64,000 nucleotides of DNA from Colletes latitarsis (GCF_051014445.1 NC_135137.1:24677501-24741500); one strand, 5' to 3'; shown: positions 1 through 12,252, counted from the stretch's first letter. Translations and numbers: made by a program. Notes: generated by a model not told the origin, from the sequence alone.

Positions 1-696
1 GTGGACTGTACGATCATTAGAATATTCGGGAGAGTACGATTGAAATAAACCGGACGTCCAGTAGTAAAATTTTGAATCAGCATGTGTGTCAATTGATTCG
101 TTACTAGTCGTTTGGAGTTACCAAAGAATAATTGAGATCTGCCTGTAATCAAACCTACTGTGCCCTAGAATTCGTCTAAGTTAAGTTCTGAGAGGTAGGC
201 AATAGCAGAGGCGATGTTGTCCATTTATCGACTAACTTTTAGCCAAACCTATTTAAGCACTGGCTCGTACTATATTCCATCCTTTGCTATGCATGTTGCT
301 GTTCTTTTCTAAGGCGTCCAAAACGACCAAAACGACCGTCATCTTCATGGTGTCGACGAGGGAACTACCTATCGAAGAATCTTATTGGAAGTTACCGATG
401 TTACGGTATTGCGCGCACTGTAGAATGAATGGCGAATTTTCACCTTCTACACTTTTTCGTAATACGTGGCATCGAAATTCTACCTCTTAAAGCGTTACAC
501 CACCTTGGTGGGTCCAAAACGAGCGGTATTTTCATGAATCTTTTACAGGGAATGTGTGCACACAGTTAAAATGACCTAATTACCACGTACAAATCATTTC
601 TTGAACTTTTGAAAAAAATTTTGCTTAAATGCCTATGTTTATAACGAAGAAAATGGCATTGTTCCGAAACATGTACGGTATGCTGACGTATGTGTT
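1..696. other. Unassigned AT-rich sequence
   Basis: No coding region, RNA gene or paired repeat can be supported here. A 68-codon ORF at 284-490 has no recognisable family and is treated as chance. Confidence 0.4.
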
Positions 697-969
697 AATT
701 CAAAAACTATTCAACCGAATTTAATGAGGTACACACATTCTCAATAATATTCTCTATCGGTCAGTATATGATTTTTTAGAATTTCAAAAAATTTTAAAAA
801 TTATAGCAGTTTAAAGAAAAATAGATCTTTCAAGAATGCTTTTTTATTAATATCTCAAAAACTAATTAAAGAAAAAGAAAATAAAAACCGACATTCTCAA
901 CTGATAGAGAATGTTATTGTCAATATGTGCACCAAATTTAATTAAATTCGGTTGAACAAGTTTTGAATT
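697..969. repeat. Palindromic MITE-like repeat
   Basis: The two ends are imperfect inverted copies. The left end reads AATTCAAAAACTATTCAACC and the right end, reversed, reads AATTCAAAACTTGTTCAACC. The similarity runs about 80 bases inward, including ATTCTCTATC on both arms. The centre is AT-rich and encodes nothing. This is the architecture of a small non-autonomous DNA transposon, but no target duplication was found and the family is unknown. Confidence 0.5.
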
Positions 970-1759
970 ATCATGTACACCAGTGCACTGTGCACATCGG
1001 AAACAATTAGAGATAGAACAAAAATGTTTTTACTAAAATTGAATGGTTTATGACATGTAAAAAGAAAATGTTTGAGTTGACAAAAAATTTTCAAAAATGT
1101 GTTAAAAAACTGCATCCGCCATGTTTATTTGTAAAATTATAGCAATTGTTCATAGAATAAAAGAGACAGTACGTTTTATTCTAAACTCAACCATATAGAT
1201 ATACATATGTATAGTATCCTTAACGACTAACACAAAAATTCAATTTCTATACCGGTCGCTTTGCGGTCGTACTCACGTTAAAACTGGAACAGTTTACAAA
1301 TTTCAAATACAATGTATGTAATTACTTTATATCGCGTGAACAAGAACAGCAGAGTTGTTTTTTCTTGTTCACCGAAGCATTACCTCCTAAAAATAAAGCC
1401 TACAGTAATCTATTTTTCGTTCATTACTGATATGCTAATAAATAATATCGACAGTTAAACAGAGTTCAAAACATTAATTTTAACATCCATTTTGACTATT
1501 TATAGGTATATCAATATGATTACTATTATATCTATAGGGTGTTTCGGTATCACTATTGCCGAAACATACATTGTACATACTTGCAATTTGTAAACCGTGT
1601 CGGCATTGTCGCGAGCAGGAGAGACCGGGACTAGAAGTTCCGATTTTCAGAAAACAAAAAAAATTACTAGTAAATAATGTTCAGCTCAAATTGAATATAT
1701 TGCGATAAGTTTTTCATAAAAACTCACTTTTTGTGATTAGTCGAAGCGGAATTTCTTAC
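970..1759. other. Unassigned AT-rich sequence
   Basis: No gene, RNA or paired repeat is recognisable. A short somewhat GC-richer stretch near 1590-1640 shows no coding pattern. Confidence 0.35.
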
Positions 1760-2433
1760 CCCATCGTGGGGCAAGTTGTTATCGCTCTGGGGTAAGTTGT
1801 TACTAGGAAATAAGTGTTACTTTCTAATGAGACATTTCATTCTCTGATGAAGAATAAGTACACAATTTTATTAATAAAGTTTGTTTATTAACTCCGGATT
1901 AACACAAATACATATGCATGTTGGAGAAACAACATCATCGGGAATTATTCGTAAGCTATTTCTTTCGAGTCCTCTCGGGCGACCAATCCTTTGTCTCGTA
2001 ATTCGTTTTATAGTATTTAAAATTTTCAACTAATTAACGATTAATTATTAACTCAAACAAACTTTACCAACGAAAACTGATGAGTCTTTTGTAGAAATTA
2101 TTTAACTTTTACATCACGTGTCTTTATCGTCCGAAAACCTTTTTTATTCTATTCTTTTCTTTTCGTACATTTCTGTTTTTAAACGTTCCGGTATCCAGAC
2201 AATCAATTCGACTACCTTCAAAGGCCACATCGAAACGTTAACATCAACCAGTTACACGTTTGCGTTTTCGACATTTTTCACATCGATTAAAGTCAACATA
2301 ATTTTATTTATACAGCATCAAGTGACATGAATGTCGGTAAAGAACATTTTCTAATGTAATTAAATTACATTATATACGTACATACATTACATACATAAAC
2401 ATTAATGTAATAAAATAGAAACTATAATCTAAC

Positions 2434-2622
2434 ATAATGAAAAATGTCGTTGCGATATCGCAGCGATTTTATGTTTTTCCTTGTCTTGCAATTGAAAACA
2501 ACCAAGCAGACATAAAAACGTCAATATTGTCTGTCTTCCTTGTTTTAATTGCGAAACAAGGAAACACATAGAATCGCTGTAATGTTGCAACGGGAAAAGT
2601 TGCTTGTCTGTTTCCAACCTAA
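2434..2622. repeat. hAT-like MITE, copy 1
   Basis: Inverted arms meet near 2530. The left arm contains GTTGCGATATCGCAGCGATT and CCTTGTCTTGCAATTG. The right arm, reversed, contains GTTGGAAACAGACAAGCAAC and CGTTGCAACATTACAGCGAT. Related copies lie at 13593-13970 and 14017-14184. The left terminus is degraded. The hAT assignment is by resemblance of the family only. Confidence 0.55.
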
Positions 2623-2639
2623 CAACTTTACTTAAACCT

Positions 2640-2896
2640 AATATAAATAACATGTTAAATGAACCTGTGGTGGCGAGCATGGGAGGTGACGCCACAAACC
2701 TATTTCTTATACCTACTGTGGCTTTTTCTTCGGTTTGTAACTGTTTAATAAATCTGGAGAGAGTCATATGATAAATATTAAAATCTCTGACGATGGTTTT
2801 TACATTCTGTCCTTCTTGCAACACGGATTTAGCTGCCTTACATATGATTTCGTTGGAAATAATGCCTCTTCCTGTTTTCCGTTTATATGTCGCATG
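2640..2896 (-). pseudogene. pogo-type transposase N-terminal helix-turn-helix fragment
   Basis: Read on the minus strand from 2896, the frame gives a basic start with the motif YKRKTGRG and then a psq-like helix-turn-helix with NVKTIVRDF and MTLSRF. This matches the usual N-terminus of pogo/Tigger and CENP-B-like transposases (RKT.RG...A......G.S.R.AA..F.I...TL.R). There is no in-frame start, because a stop directly precedes the fragment, and no catalytic domain follows. The downstream part of the open frame (2429-2622) runs into the MITE and is not transposase. It is a dead fragment of the surrounding element. The fold is recognised by pattern only. Confidence 0.55.
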
Positions 2897-3419
2897 CTAA
2901 AACGCAACAGGAATTATTTTTATTGTTGGGATCCGGGTGAGAGACGTACACTCCGGACACACATACAGAACGACGCGGAAATAACTGTTTTGATCGACCG
3001 CTACCGCAATAGGGTTGAAAGTAAAAAGCCCGTGCTCTAATGATGCTGGTCCTTATATATTAGGCTTTTCGCTGAGGAGGGGATGTCGGTGATCCTTAAT
3101 ACCTGATGACTGACTGTCGATGACTCGTCCTGGATGAGACATTTGTGTACTTCGTCCAGGATTACTTAAGATAGAAATGTGAAAAACAAGACTGACTCAG
3201 TTATTTTGGACGCAGCGGTTTCGATACGCTTATCCGCATTGAGTCATCAGGTTGGTCATCCAACATTATATTTGTAAAAGATACATCTGAGATAAGTTGT
3301 TACAGTAATAACATGCCCCGAGTCGTAGAAACAACTAGCCCCAATTTACATATGTGACAATATTTACAAATATTTTGTTTATATATTCAAAAATTCTCAT
3401 AAATGCTCTTACAACATGT

Positions 3420-4620
3420 TCATGTTGTAATGGATGCGTGTGCCCATCGTCCTCGGCAAGCTGGTGCAATGTTTTTGTCGCGATATGATGCCGACGCGGT
3501 TCCGTATGTGACTGTGTTTAAGACGTACGTGGCGATTGGTTTTGTTGGGTCGTCGCGCCATAATATTTTCTGGTATTTTTGATCTGATGCGTCTACGTTT
3601 ATTTGCCTGTACATCTTCGCAATATCGGCTGTGAGCACATACTTATATTTCCGGAATCGGACCACGATAGAGAAGAGGTCCTCTTGAACGGCCGGGCCGA
3701 TCATTAACACGTCGTTTAAGGAAATGCCCGTCGATGATTTTGCCGATGCATCAAAGACCACCCGGGTTTTGGTAGTTAGGCTCGTTTCCTTTCGCACTAC
3801 GTGATGTGGTAGGTAGTAGCCTTTGGAGGGTGAATGCGAATCTACTTGGGTCATGTGACCGAGACTTTCGTATTCCCGCATGAACTCTTTATATAACGCT
3901 TCGAACCGCTTTAATGCCGTCGTGCGCGATTCTCCAAGATTTTGTACCATGGCTTTAAATGGTAATTTTACCGTGTATCGTCCCGTCTCCGGATCGCGAC
4001 GCGTGTTTTGTTTGTAATGCTTTTCGCATTCGCTTTCTTTCCCGGACAGTAATCGCTCTCGTGGACCTTCCTCAATTTCCCAGAATCTGCTGAGCTGCTC
4101 TTGCAACGCGCTTAACGTCACGCAGCATCTGACCTTTGGAGCTCTTTGCTGCGCGTGCATCACTCCTACCACTATCCACCCTAGTATCGTCTTTTGCAAA
4201 TACATGCTCGAGGAAGCTAACTTAATTTGGCCGATACAGAGTAATTTCCAGAATAGTTGCGCGCCTAATAGACCGTCAATTTCTGCGGGAGTGGGAAAAT
4301 CTGGATCCGCTAATCGGGCGTGTTTCGGCATTTCCAAGTCTTTTTTAGTTATTTGTATGGATGGAACTATATCTGCGATTTCTTTCACCACTAAAAATCC
4401 GAGGTCCTGAGAGAATGCTGTAGTTCGCGATTTCATACGCGCGATCGCGAAATAATTGATTTGTGAAGTCATTCGGTTCATACCGGTGATCGGAATTTCG
4501 ACCCTTTCTGTCTTTAATTTTGCGCGATCTACGAATTTCTGTGTAAGGAAATGCGATTGCGCGCAGGAGTCTAAAAGTACGCGACATTGATGCGACTGCC
4601 CGCGATTGTCCAATATGTCT
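3420..4620 (-). pseudogene. pol: BEL/Pao pol: protease and start of reverse transcriptase, truncated
   Basis: The protein begins with an aspartic-protease segment containing LLDSCAQSHF. The usual BEL active site is DSG, so the glycine is a cysteine here. A linker follows, then the BEL-type RT entry with TRVVFDASAKS (near residue 285) and ADIAKMYRQI (near residue 335), ending at TYGTASA. After that the frame degenerates and the element stops at about 3420. The YVDD box, RNase H and integrase are all missing. It is linked to gag by a 1-base frameshift around 4610-4620 in the region where gag should run into pol. It is certainly non-functional. Family assignment is firm because the RT entry motifs are characteristic. 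Confidence 0.85.
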
Positions 4621-4621
4621 A

Positions 4622-5881
4622 TTACGCGGTGGCAAGAAGCACTTGTGTTGCTGAATTTGTTTTTAAGCAGCTTACGTTGACCCGCGACGTAGAGGGTTGT
4701 GGCTCGTTAGCTGGCTCTATATGCAATAATGTGTTGTGCTTTTTTTGACAAACCCTACACGTGCTGGATTTGCATTCTGCGACCGAATGTCCCTTCCGTA
4801 AACAATTAAAACACACTCGCTTCTCCTTTATCAGTTTTATCCGCTCCGTGATCGGTGCCTTTAATAGTTTTTCACATGCGTACATAAAATGGGACCCGTT
4901 GCAGACGCTGCACGTGTTCCCGTGTTGTGTGGCGTAGACTCGCGGCGTGGCGACCTTGTTCGTATTGTGGTATTTTTTATCCCGCGTGTCGTTACTCGGG
5001 TTGTTGCGCGGCGAGTTGACTACGGCTACGGATGGCTCTAGATCTTGGCATCTATCGTGCAAAAATTCAAGTAATTTTGATATCGCGGGGAAAGGAGTGT
5101 TACGCGTATGCTCCATTCATCTTAGGTTTGTTTCTTGGTCTAATCGTGAGAGACGCAGGTGAATAAACAGCGTATCAGCCGACGGCTGATTTATCGTGGT
5201 TAGCGCTTGATAATGCGATTCTATGTGCGTGAGAAATTGTCGAAAATCACGATGGTTCGCTTTCGGTACTGGTTTCACGTTAAAAAGGGCGCTAATATGA
5301 TTGGCTACAATTACCGCCAGTTTATTGTATCGTTTTTCAAGTAGTGCCCACGCGCATTGGTAATTTGCTGAAGAATTCGGAAGCGATTCGATGTTTTTCG
5401 CGGCTTCTCCCCGTAAGCATGATCTTAAATACAGCAACTTTTTGCAGTCGTTGAGGCGCGCGTTCTCGTGCACGGCCGATCTAAATTGATCTGCGAATCC
5501 CGGCCACTCCTCATAACACCCACTAAATTCCGGCAAATGAAACTTGGGCAGGGTAACGTCCTGCTCCACGTTGTCCATGCTACCGATCGGATCGCGCTCG
5601 TTGTTAGCCCGTGCTTCGGCGATGCTTTGAGAGGCCCCGATAAGGTCGTACGCGCGCGCGCAACAAGCCATGCACGTGTTTTTTATCTCAATTCGCTCTA
5701 TCATGTATGATCCACTTTCGTCCGCCATGTCCAAGTCAGACTGTGTTTTTGCGAAAATTGAATACTCTGTTTCTAAATCTTCTACCCCATCTAATATATT
5801 TTTAAATGTCGTCACTTCTAATTTGAACGCTTCGCGCCTTGCTTTTAATGTCTTAATTTTATCCTCGTGAGACGGAGCCAT
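4622..5881 (-). pseudogene. gag: BEL/Pao gag (DUF1759-like) with zinc knuckles, one in-frame stop
   Basis: Starts at 5881 with MAPSHEDKIK. The first about 250 codons form the capsid-like gag of BEL/Pao elements, including LPKFHLPEFSG, then GFADQFRSAVHE, then LYLRSCLRGEAAKNIESLP. A TGA codon at about 5117-5119 interrupts what is otherwise one frame. The second part carries two cysteine clusters, CSVCNGSHFMYAC (half knuckle) and the CCHC knuckle CFNCLRKGHSVAEC, plus CRVCQKKHNTLLH. Gag would bind the genomic RNA and form the particle. The nonsense codon and the frameshift into pol show that this copy is dead. Confidence 0.88.
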
Positions 5882-6196
5882 GACTCTTTAGTCGATTACG
5901 TAAGGAGAGGTAAATACGTGAGAGGAAAGTAACTGATAGCAAATATTCGGTGCGTACGTTACCGTCGCTGTTTGCTCTGCTGGAGTGATCCCGCTGCGTC
6001 GTTAATACGCTTGAGATTGGCTCGGTCCGTGTGCTGCTGTCCTCGTTGATTCGGATGCTCATCCCGGAACAGGGTGAAGCGATCTCTTCACTGCTGCTGC
6101 CCTCAGGTTGCGTCACGATTCAGGTGTAGGGTGAAGCGTCCACTTCACTGCTGCTACGTTGCTCGATGATGTCCTCGTAAATGAATTCACGAGGAT

Positions 6197-6212
6197 CCGG
6201 TTCGAAGGACCA
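6197..6212 (-). other. Primer binding site of the BEL element
   Basis: TGGTCCTTCGAACCGG begins six bases inside the predicted LTR end on the minus strand. It would pair with the 3' end of a tRNA to prime minus-strand DNA synthesis. Which tRNA was not determined. Confidence 0.5.
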
Positions 6213-6218
6213 AAATTA

Positions 6219-6518
6219 TGTACCGGATATGTATTCTCGAGGATCCGGCTCGCTCGTTCGGCAAATCAATGTCGTCGGAGCAGGTTCCGAATAAATAATG
6301 CACTGAGCGGTTTTGTATGGGTTCTTTTATTGATTGTTACGATTGCACGTTTGAAGAACAAGTGAGTGGTCTGGGCAATGCCCGCGGCTTACATCGTCTC
6401 GGTTCTATCGTGTTGAAAAACAATAGAGTGTAGAAAAAAAATGCTAGAGTGGCCATAACGCACGTAGGCAACGTCGCGGGCCGGCTGTGCGCCCGAACAT
6501 ATCGCCCCCCTTGTGACA
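6219..6518 (-). repeat. 5' LTR of the BEL/Pao element
   Basis: On the minus strand the LTR starts TGTCACAAGGGGGGCG at 6518 and ends GGTACA at 6219, about 300 bp. It has an AATAAA signal near 6330. Just inside it is a primer-binding-site candidate TGGTCCTTCGAACCGG at about 6212-6197, a type commonly seen in BEL elements. The leader from 6196 to 5882 separates it from gag. The 3' LTR is absent because pol is truncated at 3420, so no target duplication can be checked. Confidence 0.72.
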
Positions 6519-7150
6519 TAAAATCTTAATTTTAGACGAAACTATTTTTCCCATTTGTCCGGAACGCAGGCTCACAAATTACTATATGAAAACTGTAGAA
6601 AGTGCGTTGAACATGTTCAAGTTATTGAACACAATAATTTGGGCAATTGGACCATAATATTGATACATTAACTAAATCATTTATAATTAATTTAAATTCT
6701 GACAGTTCAAACACAGAATCAACATAAATTGCATATAGTAATAAATAAATAAATTAAATACTGAAATACAGTTTTTCATATCTTAATTTGTGTTTTCATT
6801 TGCCTCCTTATTTACATTATTACATAATAGTATTAAATTAATGATATATTAATATTGAAGATGAGTATTTTTTGTTTAGAAAATTCGCTTCTTTTCTATG
6901 TTCCTATTATGTAGGAATCTGGACATTTACGTTTCGGCCCTGATTTGATTACGCGTTACTCGTGTGCTGCTGTTTATATTTCCTGCCAGTTCTCGTTGAA
7001 CCGAGTATATTTTTTTTATATTCGAATTGAAATAGTACACCCTGACGCTCCCTACTATACCACTGGTGTCGGTGAGATCGTCCATAAACTTTTTCGACCC
7101 TATCCTGGTCCGGTCTGGAAACAGACCTTAAGGCAGGATTTGTTAAGAAG
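6519..7150. other. Unassigned sequence between two elements
   Basis: AT-rich to about 6940, with no gene or paired repeat recognised. Opposed ORFs at about 6945-7260 run into the next element's terminal repeat and have no family resemblance. Confidence 0.35.
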
Positions 7151-8790
7151 AGCGCTCGCAGCGAGTGTGGCCAGATCGGGCATAATTGAGTGCATCGAAA
7201 TCGACAATAGTGACGACGATCTTCCTTAGCGTCTAACGGAGTGGTGGGGATAGCAAGCATATACTACCGCACGAGCTACCTACATATATGTGAGCTCGGC
7301 ACGTCGCCCAATTTCAGGAAAACGATAAAGAACGATAGTGTGAACCTTTCCTTCTTGCTCTTGTAAAATCGGCATACGATTCCAAGTCTCGACTGCCCCA
7401 TCATTTTAACTTTCCAACCTATGTATGAAGAAGATACCATAATGAAAAAAAAATTTCGAAAATTTTTTTTAGCGGAAATACACGTTTTAAGACTCCCTGA
7501 TCATATTGTGACTATCAACAAAAAACAAATTGTTTTTGTTCCTATGCTATTAACATGATTGTGTCTAAAAATTTAATGTATTCCAGTAACGAATTCAGTA
7601 GGGAATAAAAAAGAAGGCAAGACGAATGTGGACGTTTTAATATACGGCGTGTGGCAATGTTACAAATAAATAAGGATTTTTTACATCCTAATGGAAGGAG
7701 GGAAATTGAGATCCATCAGATTCCCATTGAACGGTAACGTGCACGTTATTCTTTTTCCAATATTTAAATTATTTTGTTATGTAAAGTTAAGTCAAATATA
7801 TAACATTTGATTCTGTGTAACAAATTGATACGGTTATTGAAAAACATAGCGGGAAAAGTCAGTAGTAATCTATTTCTGTAGCAATTAATTTTCCTATTTA
7901 GATCATATCTTTACAGAATATTAGTTACTGAAGATTGTTACAGCATGCACGCTACTGGCTAAGAGTGGTTTTTCATTTTAATCCACCCTTAAATAACCCT
8001 TTACGAGTGAGACTGCTTTGAACAACATTGTTCTAAAATATTTGTGGAATACGTTTTTAATGTGGTTTAGGTAGGTATGCAATGTATAAGATTTCGTTTA
8101 ATTTTTCCTTTCTAAAAAAGAGAGGAAAAGTTTATTTGATCTCAATCCTTCATAAAATTTATATAAATCGTTTTAAAAATTTTGACAAATAATGTGTTTG
8201 TATTGTAATAATTAAAAAACTACAAGACGTATAATCATTATTATCCAAGAGCTGATCACGCTCAAAATCTAATTAGACCTTAAAACGAGAACATAAAACT
8301 TAAATGTAAAGTTTCATTGAAATTCATTCAGCCGTTTAGACGCAATCATGTTAATACCATAGGAACAAAAAAAAATTTCTTTTTTTTTAATAGTCACAAC
8401 ATGATCAGGGTGTCTTAAAACGCGTATTCCACGAAAACGAAATTTTTTTTTATTATGGTACCTTCCTTATACCTTACATAGGTCGGAAAGTAAAAATGTT
8501 GAGGCAGTCGAGACTTGGAATCGTATGCCAATTATCACGAGATCGTATTTCAACTGTTTCTCTTTTACAGGAGCAAGAAGGAAAGACTCACACTAGTGTT
8601 CTTTATCGTTTTCCCGAAATTGTGCGACGTGCCGAGCTCACATATATGTAGGTAGCTCGTGCGGTAGTATATGCTTGCTATCCCCACCACTCCGTTAGAC
8701 GCTAAGGAAGTTCGTCGTCACTATTGTTGATTTCGATGCACTGAATTGTGCCTGATCTGGCCACACTGCTCGCAGCCAGTGTGCGAGAGG
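7151..8790. mobile_element. Long-inverted-repeat element, deleted relative of the one at 60.2 kb
   Basis: The arms 7151-7570 and 8335-8790 are inverted copies over more than 400 bp, sharing GTGTGGCCAGATC, GGAGTGGTGGGGATAGCAAG and ACTACCGCACGAGCTACC. The inner arm sequence (AAATACACGTTTTAAGAC, TGATCATATT) matches the arms of the element at 60205-62815, so they form one family. The core (7690-8000) also matches 61990-62310. No transposase is readable in this copy. It is non-autonomous. Confidence 0.7.
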
Positions 8791-9879
8791 GACGAGCTTT
8801 TGTTTCTTTCCGAATACAGTTTGTACGTATAACCGTTTACAATAGAAAGATTCAAGAAGATAACATTTATAAGTGGGTACTCAATACCAAGCAAGAGGGA
8901 GTAAAAGACTATTAAGCCTTCTGTGGGTTTTTAATGAAAAAATCAAACCCAATCGGCGACGAAGAGCAGAGACTAACCTAAAAGTTAGGTTAACCCCCCA
9001 CGTGGCGTTTCACTTCACGAGGCACGAGCATAGCTAGAAACCAATTTCTGGGCAGTTCATAACATCAAAAGGAAACCAAGTCAACAAAGTAAGATCAGAA
9101 GATATATATACAAAAGAAACAACATTCTACCAAAAAATAATCCACCGAAAACAGGATCTGGAAAAGAGGATTAGAGACAACAGCAACCGCCAGAAATGGT
9201 AAGTAAAATAGAATATAAATCAAAAGTAAAAGATTAAATCAATCACTAAACATAGAAATACATATTTCCATAAGAAAACATAATACGTAAATCCTATAAA
9301 ATTTTTTCAACATAATTTATAGAAATTGTTTTTACTGAATTCCTGATCGAATACATTATGCAATAAAGTCAGAATTCGACAAATTTTGTCGTTAAATAAC
9401 AAATAAAAATGTCAGATTCGTTCGGGAACTAAATTTTGTTTGTTTCATTCATAAATTCATTCGATTGAAATCTATGGTAAAGGTTAGTTTTCTAAATGAA
9501 TCTAACATTTTTATTCGTTATTCGGGTGTAAAATTTGGTTAGTTTTGAATGAAGGAATAAATTGCCGTTGTATCATCTTACACTCTAGACAGTAATGATT
9601 TACCATTATATCGAAGGATACACATCCGTCAAATAAATAAATAAATAAATGCTGAAGAAATCATTGCGTTATTGAATAATTAAATGTATTCAAATCAATG
9701 GTTCTGTTAATTCTGTAGTGTTGATCACGAGCCTTGATTGGGTTAACGATAACGTCCAGCGTGTAACCAATGTCTGTTATTTTCACTACGCTAGACAAAA
9801 CGACGGCGATAACGCCGTCATCGTGCGTTGTTAATCTCGTATCAGCCGAATATATACTTCAAAACGCGTCAGAATACAT
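8791..9879. other. Unassigned; nothing firm
   Basis: 8800-9210 is less AT-rich and ends with AAATGGTAAGTA, which could be a splice donor, but no coding frame is convincing. A four-unit AAAT tract lies near 9635-9652. The rest is AT-rich and featureless. Confidence 0.3.
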
Positions 9880-9883
9880 TTAA

Positions 9884-10063
9884 CACTAGAACTACCGACA
9901 ATTATAGTTTATCTATTTGCACCAAAAGAAATTAAAACGATATGTACCTGAAGAAACATATAATGCAATGGAAATAAATGTTTATTCATTTTCTTATAAA
10001 AAGCTACGATAAATTTTCAAAAATTTGAATTTGAACATTTTGACCACTTTGGTAGTTCTAGAG
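9884..10063. repeat. TTAA-flanked MITE (piggyBac-type target)
   Basis: A 180-bp unit with 13-bp ends, CACTAGAACTACC at the left and GGTAGTTCTAGAG at the right (inverted, one mismatch). It is flanked on both sides by TTAA (9880-9883 and 10064-10067). TTAA duplications are typical of piggyBac and a few other superfamilies. No coding capacity. The end sequence resembles that of the MITE at 31518-31735. Confidence 0.75.
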
Positions 10064-10878
10064 TTAATGCGTACGATTATCGAGTTGATGAACCTAACGA
10101 TCAAAAATCTTTTTCACATATTATCCCAACTGGCGTAATATCGCACTCGCTCCTGGAAAAATATTATGCCAACTCTAACTATTCCATAAAAGTTAAAATT
10201 ATTGTACTAATTAGGTTGTTCAAATCCTACGATTAGTATTACAAAATGTATTGGCATTATAGATTTTATGAAATGGCTTAGAATTGGGTTACGTTTTAAT
10301 GCATAAAGAAAAATTAAAAATCATTACAATATTACAACAGGAATGTGACAGTATTATGCTGGCACAGACACTACCTCTGACGTGTACGTATTGGCTGATA
10401 TCAATAGGATAGTATGAAGAAATTTTACTAATATCTCGAATACTAAAGCTGACGGAAAATATTACTACAAGAGTATTGAACTTTATTTACTAGCAATATA
10501 ACAACAGTGGATTATAACATAAACAGTAATATATAAAGTTTAATAAACACGTAATTTCTGTATGGTACAAATGAAACGAATTGGAAATGAATGAACAAAA
10601 AAGGTAATGAGTAACAAAAACGCAATATCACAGATCGATAAATTTTGACATCACTCCGCGTTCCTTCATCACACACACACAAACATTCATTCATTTAGAT
10701 TCGTTGTCCTAGATTCGTTGTCCTCCAACAAAGAGAAATTTCTTCAAAATTTTAGCCTTTATAATATGAACTCGTCACGAAAAGTATGTTGGCAGCACTA
10801 GAAATGTAAATTTTCGCAACCAAATCGAAAGTTTTATGACGAATTGACACATTAATTAGTGGTATCTAATAAAATATA
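10064..10878. other. Unassigned AT-rich sequence with a CA run
   Basis: No gene or paired repeat found. A short CA microsatellite lies around 10669-10682. Confidence 0.35.
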
Positions 10879-11253
10879 CAGGGTATTCGGCCACCCCTGG
10901 GAGAGATTTTAATGGGAGATTCTAGAGACCAAAATAAGACGAAAATCAAGAATACCAATTTGTTGATTGAGGCTTCGTTAAGAAGTTATTAACGTTTTGA
11001 GTTTCGTCCGTACTGAATTTTTTTCTCGAAAGTGTGTAGGATTTTGAGGGTATGTCTATTCACCAAAAATGATTGTAATTGGCCCCCGCAACCGAAAATA
11101 ATTTTTCCAGAACAATTTGAAATTTTTTAATTTAATTTTTTAATAACTTTTTAACGAAGCCCCAGTTAAGAAATTGATATTCTTGATTTTCGTCTTATTT
11201 TGGCTTCTAGAATCTCCCACTAAAATTTTTCCCAGGGGTGGCCGATCACCCTG
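10879..11253. repeat. CAGGGTG-family repeat, copy A
   Basis: A 375-bp element with inverted ends. The left reads CAGGGTATTCGGCCACCCC and the right, reversed, reads CAGGGTGATCGGCCACCCC. The similarity runs about 110 bases inward through CAAAATAAGACGAAAATCAA. It is flanked by TA on both sides. The core has one copy of the internal unit containing ACCAAAAATGATTGTAATTG. It is the shortest copy in the window and a good guide to the family's basic structure. No coding capacity. Confidence 0.8.
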
Positions 11254-11396
11254 TATATTTAACGATTAAGTATATGAGATATTTAAATACTACAAAACAA
11301 TCAGTTGTATATATGAATTATGTATAGTTGACAAGAATGGGTTATATAAAAAACAAAGTTTGTAGTAACGAAAAGTACACATTTAATATAAAGCTC

Positions 11397-12140
11397 GAAA
11401 ACCTCGACCATTTATTACTTCTTGAAGTTTTTTTGGCATACTTTCTATTAATTTATTAATTGTATTTTGGTCTATTTCAGACTACGGTTTTAATAATGCT
11501 CTTTGAAATAATTGTTTATTATTTCTACAGTGCTCAGACATTTCTGACCAAATAATATTTGTTAATGAATATTATTTTGATTATAATATTTTTTGGTTAC
11601 TATACAAATGTGTTTTGGATCATTGTCCATTTGTAAAATAAAAAAATCTCAAATGTTCATTTTTTTCGCTTTTGCTGTAAAATATACACGTCTCTTCCTC
11701 CTATCAATATTCCTTCTATAAATTGTAAGTTGCAAAGGCAGCCCTACTCTAAAACAGCTCCACTTTGTTTTATGGTTGAAACAATTGAAGAACACTTAAA
11801 ATTTTCTCCAAACCAACTGTTTCCTTTTATTCGAACGAAGTTTAAACTTCGACTCGTTCGTGAATATAACACTTTTTCAAAAGTCAATTGGTTTATTCAC
11901 AAATTGTTTAGCGAACTCTAATTATCTTTAAGCGTTACGTTTGTTTGTAAGTATGGTCGCTTTGTCGATGATGTCTTATTTCTTTTATTCTAATATGGAT
12001 TTGTGAATTCAAATTTCAGTTGTTTCGAAAAAATATTACGGTTTTTGAGAACTTCTTTTAATATCATGCGATTCTGTCGCATTATTGTTTTCCTTAGCCG
12101 ACTTGATCTCGAAAGATTTTCAGCAGTACCGTTGCTTTCT
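11397..12140 (-). pseudogene. Decayed Tc1-like transposase
   Basis: Reading the minus strand from 12140 gives, in shifting frames, pieces typical of Tc1: a KVLY...ESKFKLRSNKRKQLVWRK-like segment around 11810-11880, a DNDPKH-like segment around 11600-11625, and an intact tail with NKLIESMPKKLQEVI before a stop near 11397. The tail is the usual Tc1 ending that precedes the last stop. Many stops and frameshifts interrupt the gene, and it was assembled only by comparing fragments with the family pattern. Terminal repeats could not be paired. Confidence 0.55.
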
Positions 12141-12145
12141 AAGGG

Positions 12146-12252
12146 TTGATTTATATTATCCGTTCAGGCACGTTCCGTTTTCAATGAATGCAGTTAGTGA
12201 AAAGGAGAAAGATATACGTACATTGTATACCTAACGGATAATATAAATCGCC
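12146..12252. repeat. Short inverted-repeat MITE
   Basis: A 107-bp unit with ends ATTTATATTATCCGTT and AACGGATAATATAAAT as perfect inverted copies. It lies next to the decayed Tc1 gene. Family unknown. Confidence 0.55.

Larger units (their letters stand above)
1760..3343 (-). mobile_element. Decayed pogo-like DNA transposon
   Basis: The ends are related inverted repeats with a doubled motif. The left end (about 1760-1796) has GGGGCAAGTTGTTA followed by GGGGTAAGTTGTTAC. The right end (about 3303-3343), reversed, has GGGGCTAGTTGTT followed by GGGGCATGTTATTAC. Between them lies a minus-strand piece of a psq-type helix-turn-helix like those at the start of pogo/Tigger transposases. No DDE domain can be read, and a hAT-like MITE lies inside. 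Exact termini and target duplication are uncertain. Confidence 0.5.

Noticed and set aside
9180..9215. Possible splice donor AAATGGTAAGTA after a less AT-rich stretch
   Set aside because: No coding frame, acceptor or start could be linked to it; a single donor-like site is expected by chance.
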